56,274 nt of DNA from Oscillospiraceae bacterium (lineage in GTDB: Bacteria; Bacillota; Clostridia; Oscillospirales; Oscillospiraceae). Positions 1-7,790 of this stretch are shown in pieces. Every line of letters begins with the position of its first letter. The first letter of the stretch is position 1. Where the stretch lies: the NCBI GenBank assembly GCA_017408525.1, contig JAFQUN010000120.1, forward strand, positions 1 through 56,274, in the 5' to 3' direction. The notes under the pieces were generated by a model, which saw only the letters and a program-made list of their open reading frames with translations, searched no databases and was not told where the DNA came from. The translations under genes and the position numbers were made by a program.

Positions 1-47
1 CACAATGCGGAATACCTGATTTTTGCAAAAGCTGTACGTTTTGTGAA

Positions 48-75
48 TTGCAATCGGGTTTTTACATGCTATACT
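48..75 (+). promoter_or_regulatory. Predicted sigma-A promoter of the amino-acid ABC operon
   Basis: A -35 TTGCAA (48-53) and a -10 TATACT (70-75) are separated by 16 bases. They lie about 60 bases upstream of the start codon of the binding-protein gene. No competing gene lies in between. Confidence 0.6.
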
Positions 76-134
76 GTATACATATTCACAAACCGATGTG
101 AAACAGCAAATATTTATCCAAGGAGACGAAAATT

Positions 135-1043
135 ATGAAAAAGATCATTGCATTGCTGCTTACCCTGTGCCTTGTATTTGCACTCACCGCCTGCGGCGGC
201 ACGAATAACGATACGCAGGGCGATGCCCAGACCGACACCACGCAGAACCAGACCCAGGGCGACACCGCCACCGACACGCAGGAGCCGAAGCTCACCACCG
301 TGACCGAGGGCAAGCTCACCGTCGCGACCTCCCCCGACTTTGCTCCCTATGAGTTCTACACGCTCGACGAAAACGGCACGCCCACCCTCGCGGGATTTGA
401 GCTTGCCCTTGCGCAGTACATCGCCGACTACGCAGGACTTGAACTTGAAATCATCGCCATGGACTTCGACGGCACGATGACCGAGCTTGGCAACAAGACT
501 GTTGACCTCGGCATGGCGGGCTACTCCCCCAAGCCCGAGCGTGAGACCATCATGGACTTCTCCGAGATCTTCTATTCCGGCGGTCAGTCCTTTGTCTGCC
601 TGAAAGACAACGCGGCGAACTTCGCAAGCCTTGCCGATACCAATAAGGCCGAGTACCAGATCGGTGCGCAGATCGGCTCCATTCAGGCTGACCTCGCCAA
701 GGAGAACTCTCCCGATGCCGACCTCGTTGAGCTGACCAAGGTCACCGACATTATCGCCGAGCTTCTCACCGGCAAGATCGACGGTGCGTACATCGAAACT
801 GTCGTTGCCGAGAACTATGCAAAGAACTATCCCGAGCTGTGCGTCGCGCTTGAAGTTCCCTACGATCAGGAAGGCAGCGTTGTCGGCGTGAGCAAGGGCA
901 ATGCGGAACTTCTCGCTGTTGTCAACGAAGCGATCGCCGCTGCGAAGGCGGACGGCTCGATCGACAAGTTCATCGCTGAGGCGAACATCCAGAGCGAAGG
1001 CGATACCGCCATCCTCGTTGACGGTGAGATCGTCGCTGACTAA
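135..1043 (+). CDS. Amino-acid ABC transporter substrate-binding lipoprotein
   Basis: This is the extracytoplasmic receptor of a polar amino-acid importer; it captures the ligand and passes it to the permease encoded next. The N-terminus is a lipoprotein signal ending in LTACGG, so the mature protein should be lipid-anchored at Cys20. A Thr/Gln/Asp-rich linker follows (residues 24-55), then a family 3 solute-binding fold (SBP_bac_3) starting at KLTVATSPDFAPYEF and including FDGTMTELGNKTVDLG and the hinge-proximal IGAQIGS. An AGGAG sequence lies about 8 bases before the ATG. The 302-residue length is normal. Permease and ATPase genes follow on the same strand, but a 360-base gap with a hairpin and a long repeat separates this gene from them, which would suit higher expression of the receptor. 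The ligand is not certain; a basic or polar amino acid is typical. Confidence 0.93.
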   Translation: MKKIIALLLTLCLVFALTACGGTNNDTQGDAQTDTTQNQTQGDTATDTQEPKLTTVTEGKLTVATSPDFAPYEFYTLDENGTPTLAGFELALAQYIADYAGLELEIIAMDFDGTMTELGNKTVDLGMAGYSPKPERETIMDFSEIFYSGGQSFVCLKDNAANFASLADTNKAEYQIGAQIGSIQADLAKENSPDADLVELTKVTDIIAELLTGKIDGAYIETVVAENYAKNYPELCVALEVPYDQEGSVVGVSKGNAELLAVVNEAIAAAKADGSIDKFIAEANIQSEGDTAILVDGEIVAD

Positions 1044-1097
1044 CGAAAAAAGAAACGCGCGGTAAGAAGAAGTCCCATGCTTTTTCATTACCCTCGC

Positions 1098-1132
1098 CGA
1101 ATTCCCCCTCATTTTCGATGAGGGGGAATTCG
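1098..1132 (+). other. Perfect inverted repeat after the binding-protein gene
   Basis: A 15-bp perfect stem (1098-1112 with 1118-1132) has a 5-base loop. No run of T follows, so it is not a classical intrinsic terminator. It may act as a 3'-end RNA stabiliser or partial terminator. Its arm (GAATTCCCCCTC) recurs in the hairpin at 18427-18461. Confidence 0.6.
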
Positions 1133-1155
1133 GTCGGTTATCGGTCGGCTGAAAG

Positions 1156-1381
1156 AGGTCTCACCGAGTTTCGCCGCACAGCGGCGAAATAAAGTCAAAT
1201 CATTTTATCCGGCGGCGTGTACTGCGCAGCCGTTGGCGGCTTTGCCGCCCTACGGATGCGGCGTGCCCTTTACGGGTGCGTCGGATAAAATACTTCTCGC
1301 GGAGTGAAGTGTGCGAGTGAAAACGAGTGCACGGAGCAAAGCGCAGAAAACTCGAAGAAGATGCAGAGCATCTTCTTCGAA
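1156..1381 (+). repeat. Repeat family A, copy 1 (long form)
   Basis: Non-coding modular repeat between the binding-protein and permease genes. Module a starts AGGTCTCACCGAG and holds a TTCGCCGC/GCGGCGAA stem. Module b/c is a palindrome bounded by ATTTTATCCG and CGGATAAAAT, with about 50 extra bases in its loop compared with other copies. Module d ends with a stem CGAAGAAGATGC / GCATCTTCTTCG. It ends just before the permease ribosome binding site. Related copies lie at 5995, 10899, 17182, 18481, 44304, 50567, 52762 and 53776. Confidence 0.8.
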
Positions 1382-1404
1382 TTTACAAAAAGGAGAAACT
1401 GCCT

Positions 1405-2238
1405 ATGTTTCGCGCAGAAGCCTTTGCAAAAACCTTTGAATACGCCGAGCTTTTCGTGCAGGGTTTGATCTGCACGGTGTCGCTTTCGGCACTGACGGTC
1501 GTTTTCGGCTTCATCCTCGCGCTTGCGCTTGCGGTGATGCGCCTTTCCGACATCCATGTTTTCCGATTCCTCTCCCGTGAGCGTCAGCGCTCACTCACAG
1601 CGCGCGGCGGTGCGCTTTACGCACTTGCGCGCTTCAATCCCCTGCGCTTCCTCTCGACTGTCTATGTTGAGGTGTTCCGCGCAACGCCGATGCTGGTGCA
1701 GCTTTTTATCATTTACCACGTCGTGCTTGCCGGCGTCGGCATCCCGACCTTCAAGCTTTTCGGATTTATCCGCTTTGAGCGCTTTGTCCCCTGTGTTGTG
1801 GCGCTTGCGCTCAACTCCGCGGCGTATCTTTGCGAGATCATCCGCGCCGGTATCCAGTCCATCGACGGCGGGCAGACGGAGGCGGCGCGAAGCCTTGGTA
1901 TGTCGCCGTGGAAGACGATGCGCTTTGTCGTTTTGCCGCAGGCGATCAAAAATATCCTCCCTGCCATCGGCAACGAGTTTGTCACCATCATCAAGGAATC
2001 GTCCATCTGCTACACCGTCGGTGTGCAGGATATCATGTATGCCGTCACGACGGTCAAATCTGCGATCTACACCATCGCCGAGCCGCTGATCGTTGCAACG
2101 TGCGTGTACTTCTGCCTGACCTTCCCGACGAGCAAGATCATCGCGCATTTTGAACGGAAGATGAGTGCGGGTGACCGCCGCAGCGGCGCGGATACCGCGC
2201 GGGTGCGGAAGAGCAAGAACCTTGCGCTGAAGGGGTGA
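1405..2238 (+). CDS. Amino-acid ABC transporter permease
   Basis: Membrane subunit of the polar amino-acid importer (HisM/GlnP family, BPD_transp_1 domain). The open frame runs back to 1327, but the ATG at 1405 has AAGGAG nine bases upstream and gives the usual N-terminus; the earlier codons lie inside repeat A copy 1. The 277-residue product shows hydrophobic segments at about 17-41, 85-110 and 125-150, and the coupling-loop signature EAARSLGMSPWKTMRFVVLP that contacts the ATPase. A charged insert of about 30 residues after the first helix (ERQRSLTARGG) and a basic C-terminal tail are slightly unusual. The stop lies 6 bases before the ATPase ATG, so the two are probably translationally coupled. 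It probably works as a homodimer, since only one permease gene is present. Confidence 0.92.
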   Translation: MFRAEAFAKTFEYAELFVQGLICTVSLSALTVVFGFILALALAVMRLSDIHVFRFLSRERQRSLTARGGALYALARFNPLRFLSTVYVEVFRATPMLVQLFIIYHVVLAGVGIPTFKLFGFIRFERFVPCVVALALNSAAYLCEIIRAGIQSIDGGQTEAARSLGMSPWKTMRFVVLPQAIKNILPAIGNEFVTIIKESSICYTVGVQDIMYAVTTVKSAIYTIAEPLIVATCVYFCLTFPTSKIIAHFERKMSAGDRRSGADTARVRKSKNLALKG

Positions 2239-2244
2239 GCCGAT

Positions 2245-3018
2245 ATGACAAATGAGAAGCTGATACAGGTCGTGGACCTGAAAAAACATTATAACAGAGG
2301 CGCCATCCGCGCATTGGACGGCGTGAGCGTGGATATCGACCGCGGTGATGTGATGGTCGTGATCGGACCGTCCGGCTCCGGCAAATCCACATTTCTGCGC
2401 AGCCTCAACCTCATGGAAGAGCCGACAGGCGGCGCGATCTATTTTGAAGGGCAGGATATCACGCAGAAAAAGGTCGTCATGCCAGACGGCAAAAAGGTGC
2501 GCCTTGATATCGATGCGTACCGCCGCAAGATGGGCATGGTCTTCCAGCACTTCAATCTTTTCCCGCACATGACGATTTTGGACAACATGACCATTGCCCC
2601 CGTGCAGGTCGCGGGGATCCCGCGCGCACAGGCGGAGGAGAAGGCGATGGCGCTTCTCTCGCGTGTCGGACTTGCCGACCGCGCCGGTGCGTACCCGCTG
2701 CAGCTTTCGGGCGGGCAGAAGCAGCGCGTTGCCATTGTGCGCGCTCTTGCGATGGAACCGCAGGTCATGCTCTTTGACGAGCCGACGAGCGCACTCGACC
2801 CTGAGATGGTCGGCGAAGTGCTTGACGTTATGAAAGAGCTTGCGCGTGACGGTATGACGATGGTCGTTGTCACGCACGAGATGGGCTTTGCGCGCGAGGT
2901 CGGAAACCGTGTTTTGTTCATGGACGCGGGCAAACTCGTTGAGCAGGGAACGCCCGAGGACATCTTCACTCGTCCCCAAAACCCGCGTTTGCAGGATTTC
3001 CTCTCTAAAGTTCTGTAA
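2245..3018 (+). CDS. Amino-acid ABC transporter ATP-binding protein (GlnQ type)
   Basis: Cytoplasmic ATPase that drives the importer encoded upstream. The 257 residues hold Walker [10 protein letters not shown] (about 42-50), the Q-loop in [15 protein letters not shown], the ABC signature [15 protein letters not shown], Walker [13 protein letters not shown], and the switch histidine in VVTHEMGFA. Compared with E. coli GlnQ it has about 15 extra residues before the Q-loop ([14 protein letters not shown]), which occur in some clostridial members. The gene follows the permease by six bases and ends about 45 bases before the Na/Pi-family gene, so read-through into that gene is possible. Confidence 0.95.
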   Translation: MTNEKLIQVVDLKKHYNRGAIRALDGVSVDIDRGDVMVVIGPSGSGKSTFLRSLNLMEEPTGGAIYFEGQDITQKKVVMPDGKKVRLDIDAYRRKMGMVFQHFNLFPHMTILDNMTIAPVQVAGIPRAQAEEKAMALLSRVGLADRAGAYPLQLSGGQKQRVAIVRALAMEPQVMLFDEPTSALDPEMVGEVLDVMKELARDGMTMVVVTHEMGFAREVGNRVLFMDAGKLVEQGTPEDIFTRPQNPRLQDFLSKVL

Positions 3019-3062
3019 AACCGTACATACTATTCGCAAGCTGCAAAAGCGGGAGATACTCT

Positions 3063-4814
3063 ATGACGATTTTTGACGCATTGACCATGATCGGCGGGCT
3101 GTGCCTTTTCCTTTTTGGAATGAATGTGATGGGCGACGCGCTTGAACGCCGCGCCGGAAGCGGACTCAAAGCGCTGCTTGGCAAACTCACGAACAGCAAG
3201 ATCAAAGGTTTTTTGACAGGTCTTGGCGTGACCGCTGTGATCCAAAGTTCGTCTGCAACGACTGTTATGGTGGTCGGCTTTGTCAACTCGCGCGTGATGA
3301 CGCTGCGCCAGTCGATCGGCGTCATTATGGGTGCGAACATCGGAACGACTGTCACCGCGTGGGTATTGAGCCTTGGCGGTATTTCAAGTGACAATGTCTT
3401 TTTGAAGCTTCTCAAACCCACCTCGTTTACACCGATCCTTGCGCTGATCGGAACGGTGCTTTTCATGTCCGCAAAAGCGGACAAACGTAGAGATACCGGC
3501 ACGATCCTGCTCGGCTTTGCGACCTTGATGTTCGGCATGGATACCATGTCGGACGCTGTTTCGGGACTTGCCGATATCCCGGCGTTCCAAAACCTTTTCC
3601 TCGCCTTTGAAAACCCTATCCTCGGCGTGCTCGTCGGCGCTGTCTTGACTGCTGCTATCCAGTCGAGCTCTGCGAGCGTCGGTATCTTGCAGGCGCTTTC
3701 TGCAACGGGTGCCGTGTCCTACGCGGCGGCGGTGCCGATCATCATGGGTCAGAATATCGGAACGTGTGTGACAGCGCTTTTGTCGTCGTTTGGCACGAAT
3801 AAAAACGCAAAGCGCGCTGCGGTCATCCATCTGTCTTTCAACGTGCTCGGCACGGTCATCTGGCTGACGGTTTTCAGCATCATCTCGGCGGTGGTAAAAC
3901 CTGCAATACTGGGTGTTTCCGCGTCGTATCTCGGTATCGCCGTTGCACATTCGATTTTCAACCTCCTCTGTACGGCGCTGCTTCTTCCAATGTCCTCCGT
4001 GCTTGAAAAGATCGCCTATATCGTCGTTCCTGAAAGGGAAGAGGAGGTCGAAAAGTTTGTCGAGCTTGACGAGCGCCTCCTTGCAACGCCCACTATCGCG
4101 CTGCAGCAGTGCCGCAAGGTCGTTTTGAAGATGGCGGCAGAGGCTGTTGAGGGGTTCCGCCTCAGTCTGGACGCGCTTGAAAAGTGCGACCTTGCGTCAG
4201 CCGAGCGCATTCGAAAGATCGAGGACAATACCGACCGTTACGAAGATGTCGTCGGAACATATCTCACAAAGCTCGGCAGAAGCCGCGTCAGCGGTCAGGA
4301 CAGCGCTGCTGTATCCATGCTGCTCAAGGCGATCGGTGACTTTGAGCGCATTTCCGACCACAGCGTGAATGTGCTCGAATCGGTTGAGGAGCTTTGCGAA
4401 AAAAAGATATCCTTCTCCGAACCCGCCAAGCGTGAGCTTCGCGTCATCAGCGCGGCGCTGTGTGAGGTTCTGGACATGACGCTTGCAGCCTTTGAGCAGA
4501 ACGACCCTCTTGCCGCGCGCCATATCGAGCCGCTTGAACAGGTCGTCGATGACTTGAAGGACGCGCTTCGCACCACCCATGTCGAGCGTCTGCAAAGCGG
4601 CATCTGCACTGTTGAGGCGGGCTTCATCTGGGCGGATCTTCTCACAAACCTTGAAAGAACATCCGACCACTGCTCGAACGTTGCGCTCGGTATTATCGAC
4701 GCGGCGCGCCACGATATGAACGCGCATGAGTCGATGCGCTGGATCAAAGCCGACAGCAGCGGCTTCTTCAAAGAATACGAGACGTTTTCGCAAAAATACA
4801 GCTTATCGGAATGA
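3063..4814 (+). CDS. Na/Pi cotransporter family protein with C-terminal PhoU-like domain
   Basis: Probable sodium-coupled phosphate transporter, or phosphate exporter, of the NptA/YjbB family. The membrane half (about residues 1-310) carries the duplicated signature of the family: IQSSSATTVM near residue 60 and IQSSSASVGI near 200, each followed by an NIGT motif. The C-terminal half (about 340-583) is helical and PhoU-like, a domain that usually senses or regulates phosphate transport. The length of 583 residues is typical for the fused form. It starts 44 bases after the ABC ATPase gene and is closed by a strong terminator at 4822. No PhoU or PstSCAB genes are nearby, so whether it imports or exports phosphate is open. 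Confidence 0.88.
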   Translation: MTIFDALTMIGGLCLFLFGMNVMGDALERRAGSGLKALLGKLTNSKIKGFLTGLGVTAVIQSSSATTVMVVGFVNSRVMTLRQSIGVIMGANIGTTVTAWVLSLGGISSDNVFLKLLKPTSFTPILALIGTVLFMSAKADKRRDTGTILLGFATLMFGMDTMSDAVSGLADIPAFQNLFLAFENPILGVLVGAVLTAAIQSSSASVGILQALSATGAVSYAAAVPIIMGQNIGTCVTALLSSFGTNKNAKRAAVIHLSFNVLGTVIWLTVFSIISAVVKPAILGVSASYLGIAVAHSIFNLLCTALLLPMSSVLEKIAYIVVPEREEEVEKFVELDERLLATPTIALQQCRKVVLKMAAEAVEGFRLSLDALEKCDLASAERIRKIEDNTDRYEDVVGTYLTKLGRSRVSGQDSAAVSMLLKAIGDFERISDHSVNVLESVEELCEKKISFSEPAKRELRVISAALCEVLDMTLAAFEQNDPLAARHIEPLEQVVDDLKDALRTTHVERLQSGICTVEAGFIWADLLTNLERTSDHCSNVALGIIDAARHDMNAHESMRWIKADSSGFFKEYETFSQKYSLSE

Positions 4815-4821
4815 TCTCTTT

Positions 4822-4856
4822 GCAGCCATCGCGGGCATCCTGCGATGGCTGCTTTT
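4822..4856 (+). terminator. Intrinsic terminator after the Na/Pi gene
   Basis: An 11-bp perfect stem GCAGCCATCGC / GCGATGGCTGC has a 9-base loop and is followed by TTTT. It closes the 135-4814 transcription unit. Confidence 0.85.
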
Positions 4857-4915
4857 CTCCCTTTGCCGATACCGCGTCGATGAAAAAACGAAAAAACAAG
4901 AAAGACGCTTTCCTG

Positions 4916-4944
4916 TTGACGAACACTGTCGAAAAAGGTATGAT
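4916..4944 (+). promoter_or_regulatory. Predicted sigma-A promoter of the zinc-ribbon gene
   Basis: TTGACG (4916-4921), a 17-base spacer and TATGAT (4939-4944) form a close consensus match 56 bases before the start codon. Confidence 0.75.
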
Positions 4945-4999
4945 ATAGACGTTGAGAAGATGTCCTGCGGCACAGTGCCGAAATGTGGAGGAATACCCA

Positions 5000-5938
5000 A
5001 TGGAACTGATCAAATGTCCAAACTGCGGAGAAAAATATTCGCCAAGCTATCGTGAATGCCCCTTCTGTGAGGAGGAGCGCAGCTTTCGCCGCCAGAGCGG
5101 CAGACGCACGCCGCAGCGCAGAAGCGAGCGCGATCGCTCCGGCTCGAATCCGCTTCATATTGTTATCATACTTATCCTGCTGGCCGCGCTTGGCGTCATG
5201 TCGTGGATGCTCTTCTTTGGAAGCGACGATGCCGATGTGGACACCGGCGAGACGACCGAGGATGTCACGCCCTCCGGTGATGAGCAGACGCCGCCTGCTG
5301 TGGATGACCCGCCTGGCATTCCCGATGTGAAGGATGATCCGCCCGTTGTGGATGACCCGCCGGTGGATGAGCCTCCCGTCGTCGATGATCCGCCTGTTGT
5401 GGATGAGCCTCCTGTTGTGGATGACCCGCCGATCGCCGACCCGGGTACAGATGTATCCAACGCTGCGCTCAGCAAAACGGACTTCACCCTCCCTGTTGGG
5501 GAGAGTTATGAGCTCATCGTCAGCGGCACGACGGTCACGCCCTCCTATAAAACGGGCGATGCATCCATTGCGACGGTCAGCGAAAGCGGCGTTGTCACCG
5601 CCATCCACGCAGGTACGACGACTGTAACGGTCACCGTGGGCGAGCGCACGCTCTCGTGCATCGTGCGTGTCAAGGGTGCCGATCCGTCCAGCTCAGAGGC
5701 TACGGTGGACCTGTCCGGCGCGAGCATCAGCAACACGGACTTCACCCTCGCCATTGGGGAGAAGCATACGCTCACCGTGCGGGGCACAGACCTTTCGGTG
5801 AGCTGGTCGGTCGCAAACAGCGCGATCGCAACGGTCAGCGCGAACGGCACGGTCACGGGCGTTTCCGCAGGTCACACGACGGTCACGGCAACTGTCGGCG
5901 GGAAGACGTTCTCCTGCATCGTCCGTGTCGCCGGCTGA
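5000..5938 (+). CDS. Zinc-ribbon membrane protein with two bacterial Ig-like (Big2) domains
   Basis: Function unknown; the architecture suggests a surface-displayed adhesion or wall-associated protein with a cytoplasmic zinc ribbon. The start is the ATG at 5000, preceded by GGAGG; the frame extends to 4952 but would lack a ribosome binding site. Order of parts in 312 residues: zinc ribbon CPNC..CPFC (about 5-21), a basic Arg-rich stretch, one transmembrane helix (IVIILILLAALGVMSWMLFF, about 53-72), an acidic Asp/Pro/Val spacer with repeats of DDPPVVDEPP (about 95-148), then two Big2 domains (about 155-225 and 240-312) that share the TDFTL...IATVS...AGTTTVT...SCIVRV pattern. The gene is alone between a terminator and a terminator-repeat block. 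Confidence 0.75.
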   Translation: MELIKCPNCGEKYSPSYRECPFCEEERSFRRQSGRRTPQRRSERDRSGSNPLHIVIILILLAALGVMSWMLFFGSDDADVDTGETTEDVTPSGDEQTPPAVDDPPGIPDVKDDPPVVDDPPVDEPPVVDDPPVVDEPPVVDDPPIADPGTDVSNAALSKTDFTLPVGESYELIVSGTTVTPSYKTGDASIATVSESGVVTAIHAGTTTVTVTVGERTLSCIVRVKGADPSSSEATVDLSGASISNTDFTLAIGEKHTLTVRGTDLSVSWSVANSAIATVSANGTVTGVSAGHTTVTATVGGKTFSCIVRVAG

Positions 5939-5950
5939 CGCTGTAAAATA

Positions 5951-5993
5951 AAAAAGGGGCTTGCGGGAAGTGCTCCCGCAGGTCTCTTTTTGC
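5951..5993 (+). terminator. Terminator, first of two near-identical copies
   Basis: A 17-bp stem with three G-U pairs runs from AAAAAGGGGC to its partner before the T-rich tract, just after the Big2 gene. It is a near-copy of the hairpin at 6177-6217; family A repeat copy 2 lies between them. Confidence 0.75.
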
Positions 5994-5994
5994 A

Positions 5995-6170
5995 AGGTCT
6001 CACCGGGTTTTGCCGCAAGGCGGCAAAAAAGAGTCAAACCATTTTCTCCGGCGGCGTGTACGTCGGAGAAAATTCTTCTCGCGCAGCGGAGTGTGCAAGC
6101 CGCCTTATGGCGGCGAGTGCGCGCAGCAGAGCGCAAATACTCGAAAAAGATGCGAGGCATCTTTTTCGAA
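5995..6170 (+). repeat. Repeat family A, copy 2 (full)
   Basis: It contains all modules: AGGTCTCACCGGG with a TTTTGCCGC/GCGGCAAAA stem, the ATTTTCTCCG / CGGAGAAAAT palindrome, the GAGTG/GCGAGTG block, and the final CTCGAAAAAGATGC / GCATCTTTTTCGAA stem. Two copies of one terminator flank it directly. Confidence 0.8.
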
Positions 6171-6176
6171 TGTTCG

Positions 6177-6217
6177 AAAGGGGCTTGCGGGAAGTGCTTC
6201 CGCAAGCCCCTTTTTGC
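6177..6217 (+). terminator. Terminator, second copy
   Basis: A stem AAAGGGGCTTGCGG / CCGCAAGCCCCTTT has loop AAGTGCTT and is followed by TT. It is the better-paired copy of the pair at 5951 and 6177. Confidence 0.85.
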
Positions 6218-6289
6218 AACATAAGGCGCGTTTTTTCGCCGCTTTGAGATGCTGCGCGCAGAAAGTTTCAATAATATCCTGCTTTCCCG

Positions 6290-6318
6290 TTGCGGTATGG
6301 GAAAAAGTGTGGTAAAAT
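6290..6318 (+). promoter_or_regulatory. Predicted promoter of the S4-domain gene
   Basis: TTGCGG (6290-6295), a 17-base spacer and TAAAAT (6313-6318). Transcription would begin near 6325, which excludes the more upstream start codon of the frame at 6249. Confidence 0.65.
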
Positions 6319-6386
6319 ATTCTGGTATCAATATGGAAAGATGCTGCGTTGTTTGCATAAACGTGAATAAACGCAGGACACGACGA

Positions 6387-7175
6387 ATGGATAAAGCAAA
6401 ACTACTTGACAGCATTTCTGCAGACGCGGAGGAGCGGATGCTCCTTGCGCGTGTGCTCGATAAGCGCGAGCAGTGCCTGCGCCGCAATACCCCTACGCAT
6501 ACTGCGTTTCTCTCACCGGCGCAATGTGCGGCGGCGCAGCGGCTTTTGACGCAGTGCGGTGCGCGCGATGGCTTCGCCTTTCACGGCGGATTCGATGGCG
6601 CGGAGCGCAAGATGCTCTTTTTCCTCCCTGATTGGCAGGAAGAACCTGATATTGACAATACGATCTGTCATATTTCATCGAAATTCTACGAATCGGAATC
6701 GATTTCGCACCGTGATGTGCTGGGAAGCCTGATGGGCATGGGCGTTGCGCGCGAGACGATCGGTGATATTCTGCTGGAGGAGAACACGATCCATGTGCTC
6801 GCCGCGTGCGAAGTTTCGGATTTTCTGCTTACCGGCTGGAACAGCGCGGGACGAACACATCTTGCACCGCAGCTTGATGCGCTTGCCGCGGTGCCGGATA
6901 TCGCGCCGCGTGTGCGCGAAATTCGCGACACGGTCGCCGCACCCCGTCTTGATGCCGTGGTTGCGAGCGGCTTTGCCCTCAGCCGCGCGCGTGCGGCTGA
7001 GGCTGTGGACGCGGGCGCTGTGCAGCGCAACTACCGCGTGTGTGAAAAGGGGACGCAGACGGTCGCCGAGGGCGACGTGATCAGTGTGCGCGGCATGGGC
7101 AAGCTCACCGTGGCGCAGATTGGGGGAACGACAAAAAAGGGGAGGGTGTTTGTCACCTTGCACCGATATATTTGA
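6387..7175 (+). CDS. S4-domain RNA-binding protein (YlmH-like)
   Basis: Probable RNA-binding protein of the YlmH family, whose members sit near cell-division genes in many Firmicutes and bind ribosomal RNA or tRNA. The start is taken as the ATG at 6387 (MDKAKLLDSI), because a promoter lies at 6290-6318 and the upstream part of the frame has no family resemblance. The ribosome binding site (AGGA) is weak. The 262-residue protein has an N-terminal YlmH region (about 1-170, with FFLPDWQ and HRDVLGSLMGMGVARETIGD) and a C-terminal S4 domain (about 180-245, RLDAVVASGFALSRARAAE). The length matches the family. It is transcribed alone; repeat B copy 1 follows it. Confidence 0.85.
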   Translation: MDKAKLLDSISADAEERMLLARVLDKREQCLRRNTPTHTAFLSPAQCAAAQRLLTQCGARDGFAFHGGFDGAERKMLFFLPDWQEEPDIDNTICHISSKFYESESISHRDVLGSLMGMGVARETIGDILLEENTIHVLAACEVSDFLLTGWNSAGRTHLAPQLDALAAVPDIAPRVREIRDTVAAPRLDAVVASGFALSRARAAEAVDAGAVQRNYRVCEKGTQTVAEGDVISVRGMGKLTVAQIGGTTKKGRVFVTLHRYI

Positions 7176-7188
7176 TATTCCTCTTTTT

Positions 7189-7558
7189 TACTCGGGCGTT
7201 ACGCCCTGCATAGTAGTCGACGACGGCAGATGCGATTCAAGTACAGCGCCTACCTTGTTTTAGCCCCGATGGCGCGGTGTTCAGCAGCGATCCACGCAGT
7301 GCCATCTTTACTCAAATCGCAGTAGGCGCGGTCGCTGAAATGAAAGCATCATCATCAAGCAAAATTCGAGCGCGTAACGCGCGGGAATAGACGCAGAGAC
7401 AAATTCGTTAACGGGCGCCAAGGCTTAAATGGGCAGACGCAGTATAGCCAAAGGAAATTCTTAAAAACCATTGGTTTTTAAGCCGCATTTTTTGGCTTCT
7501 TTTTTGAGCGGGAGCAAAAAGAAGCTCGCGCCTGGAGGCGCGAAATAAACCCCTTTAA
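7189..7558 (+). repeat. Repeat family B, copy 1, structured non-coding element
   Basis: A 370-bp gene-free element alignable along its length with 38254-38642. It opens with the hairpin GGGCGTTACGCCC and holds GCGCCTAC pairing at long range with GTAGGCGC, TTCAGC with GCTGAA, and GCGCGTAACGCGC. It ends with three strong hairpins: CTTAAAAACC/GGTTTTTAAG (7460-7482), GCTTCTTTTT/AAAAAGAAGC (7495-7525) and CGCGCC/GGCGCG (7527-7542). Several stems differ from the other copy by paired changes. It may be a transcribed RNA or a miniature mobile element. Confidence 0.8.
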
Positions 7559-7578
7559 GAAGTGAGAAGGAACAGACT

Positions 7579-7788
7579 ATGGAACAGTGGAAGATCGACC
7601 GCATCAACGCCCTCGCAAAAAAAGCAAAAGAGGGTGAACTGACCGAAGCGGAGCTTGCCGAACGCAAGGCGCTGCGCGAGGAATATATCGCTGCTGTCAC
7701 GGGAAATCTGCGTGCGCAGCTTGATAACACCTATATTGTCGACGAGAAGGGCAATAAGCGTCCGCTCAAAGGCGGGGGAGAGAAATAA
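7579..7788 (+). CDS. DUF896 family small protein (YnzC-like)
   Basis: A 69-residue cytoplasmic protein of the DUF896/YnzC family, small helical-hairpin proteins of unknown role (the B. subtilis relative lies in the SOS-controlled yneA operon). The family pattern is clear: IDRINALAKKAKEGELTEAELAERKALREEYI, then LRAQLDNTYIVDEKGNK. AGAAGGA lies eight bases before the ATG. The stop is two bases before the next gene, so the two are cotranscribed. No lexA or yneA gene is visible here, and no LexA-type operator was recognised upstream; repeat B copy 1 fills that space. Confidence 0.85.
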   Translation: MEQWKIDRINALAKKAKEGELTEAELAERKALREEYIAAVTGNLRAQLDNTYIVDEKGNKRPLKGGGEK

Positions 7789-7790
7789 AC

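Noticed and set aside
1098-1132. Strong intrinsic terminator after the binding-protein gene
   Set aside because: The stem is perfect but no T-run follows on either strand, so it is recorded only as an inverted repeat.
5340-5450. CRISPR-like short direct repeats
   Set aside because: They are in-frame codons for an Asp-Pro-Val stalk in a protein, without spacers. No CRISPR array or cas gene was found in the window.
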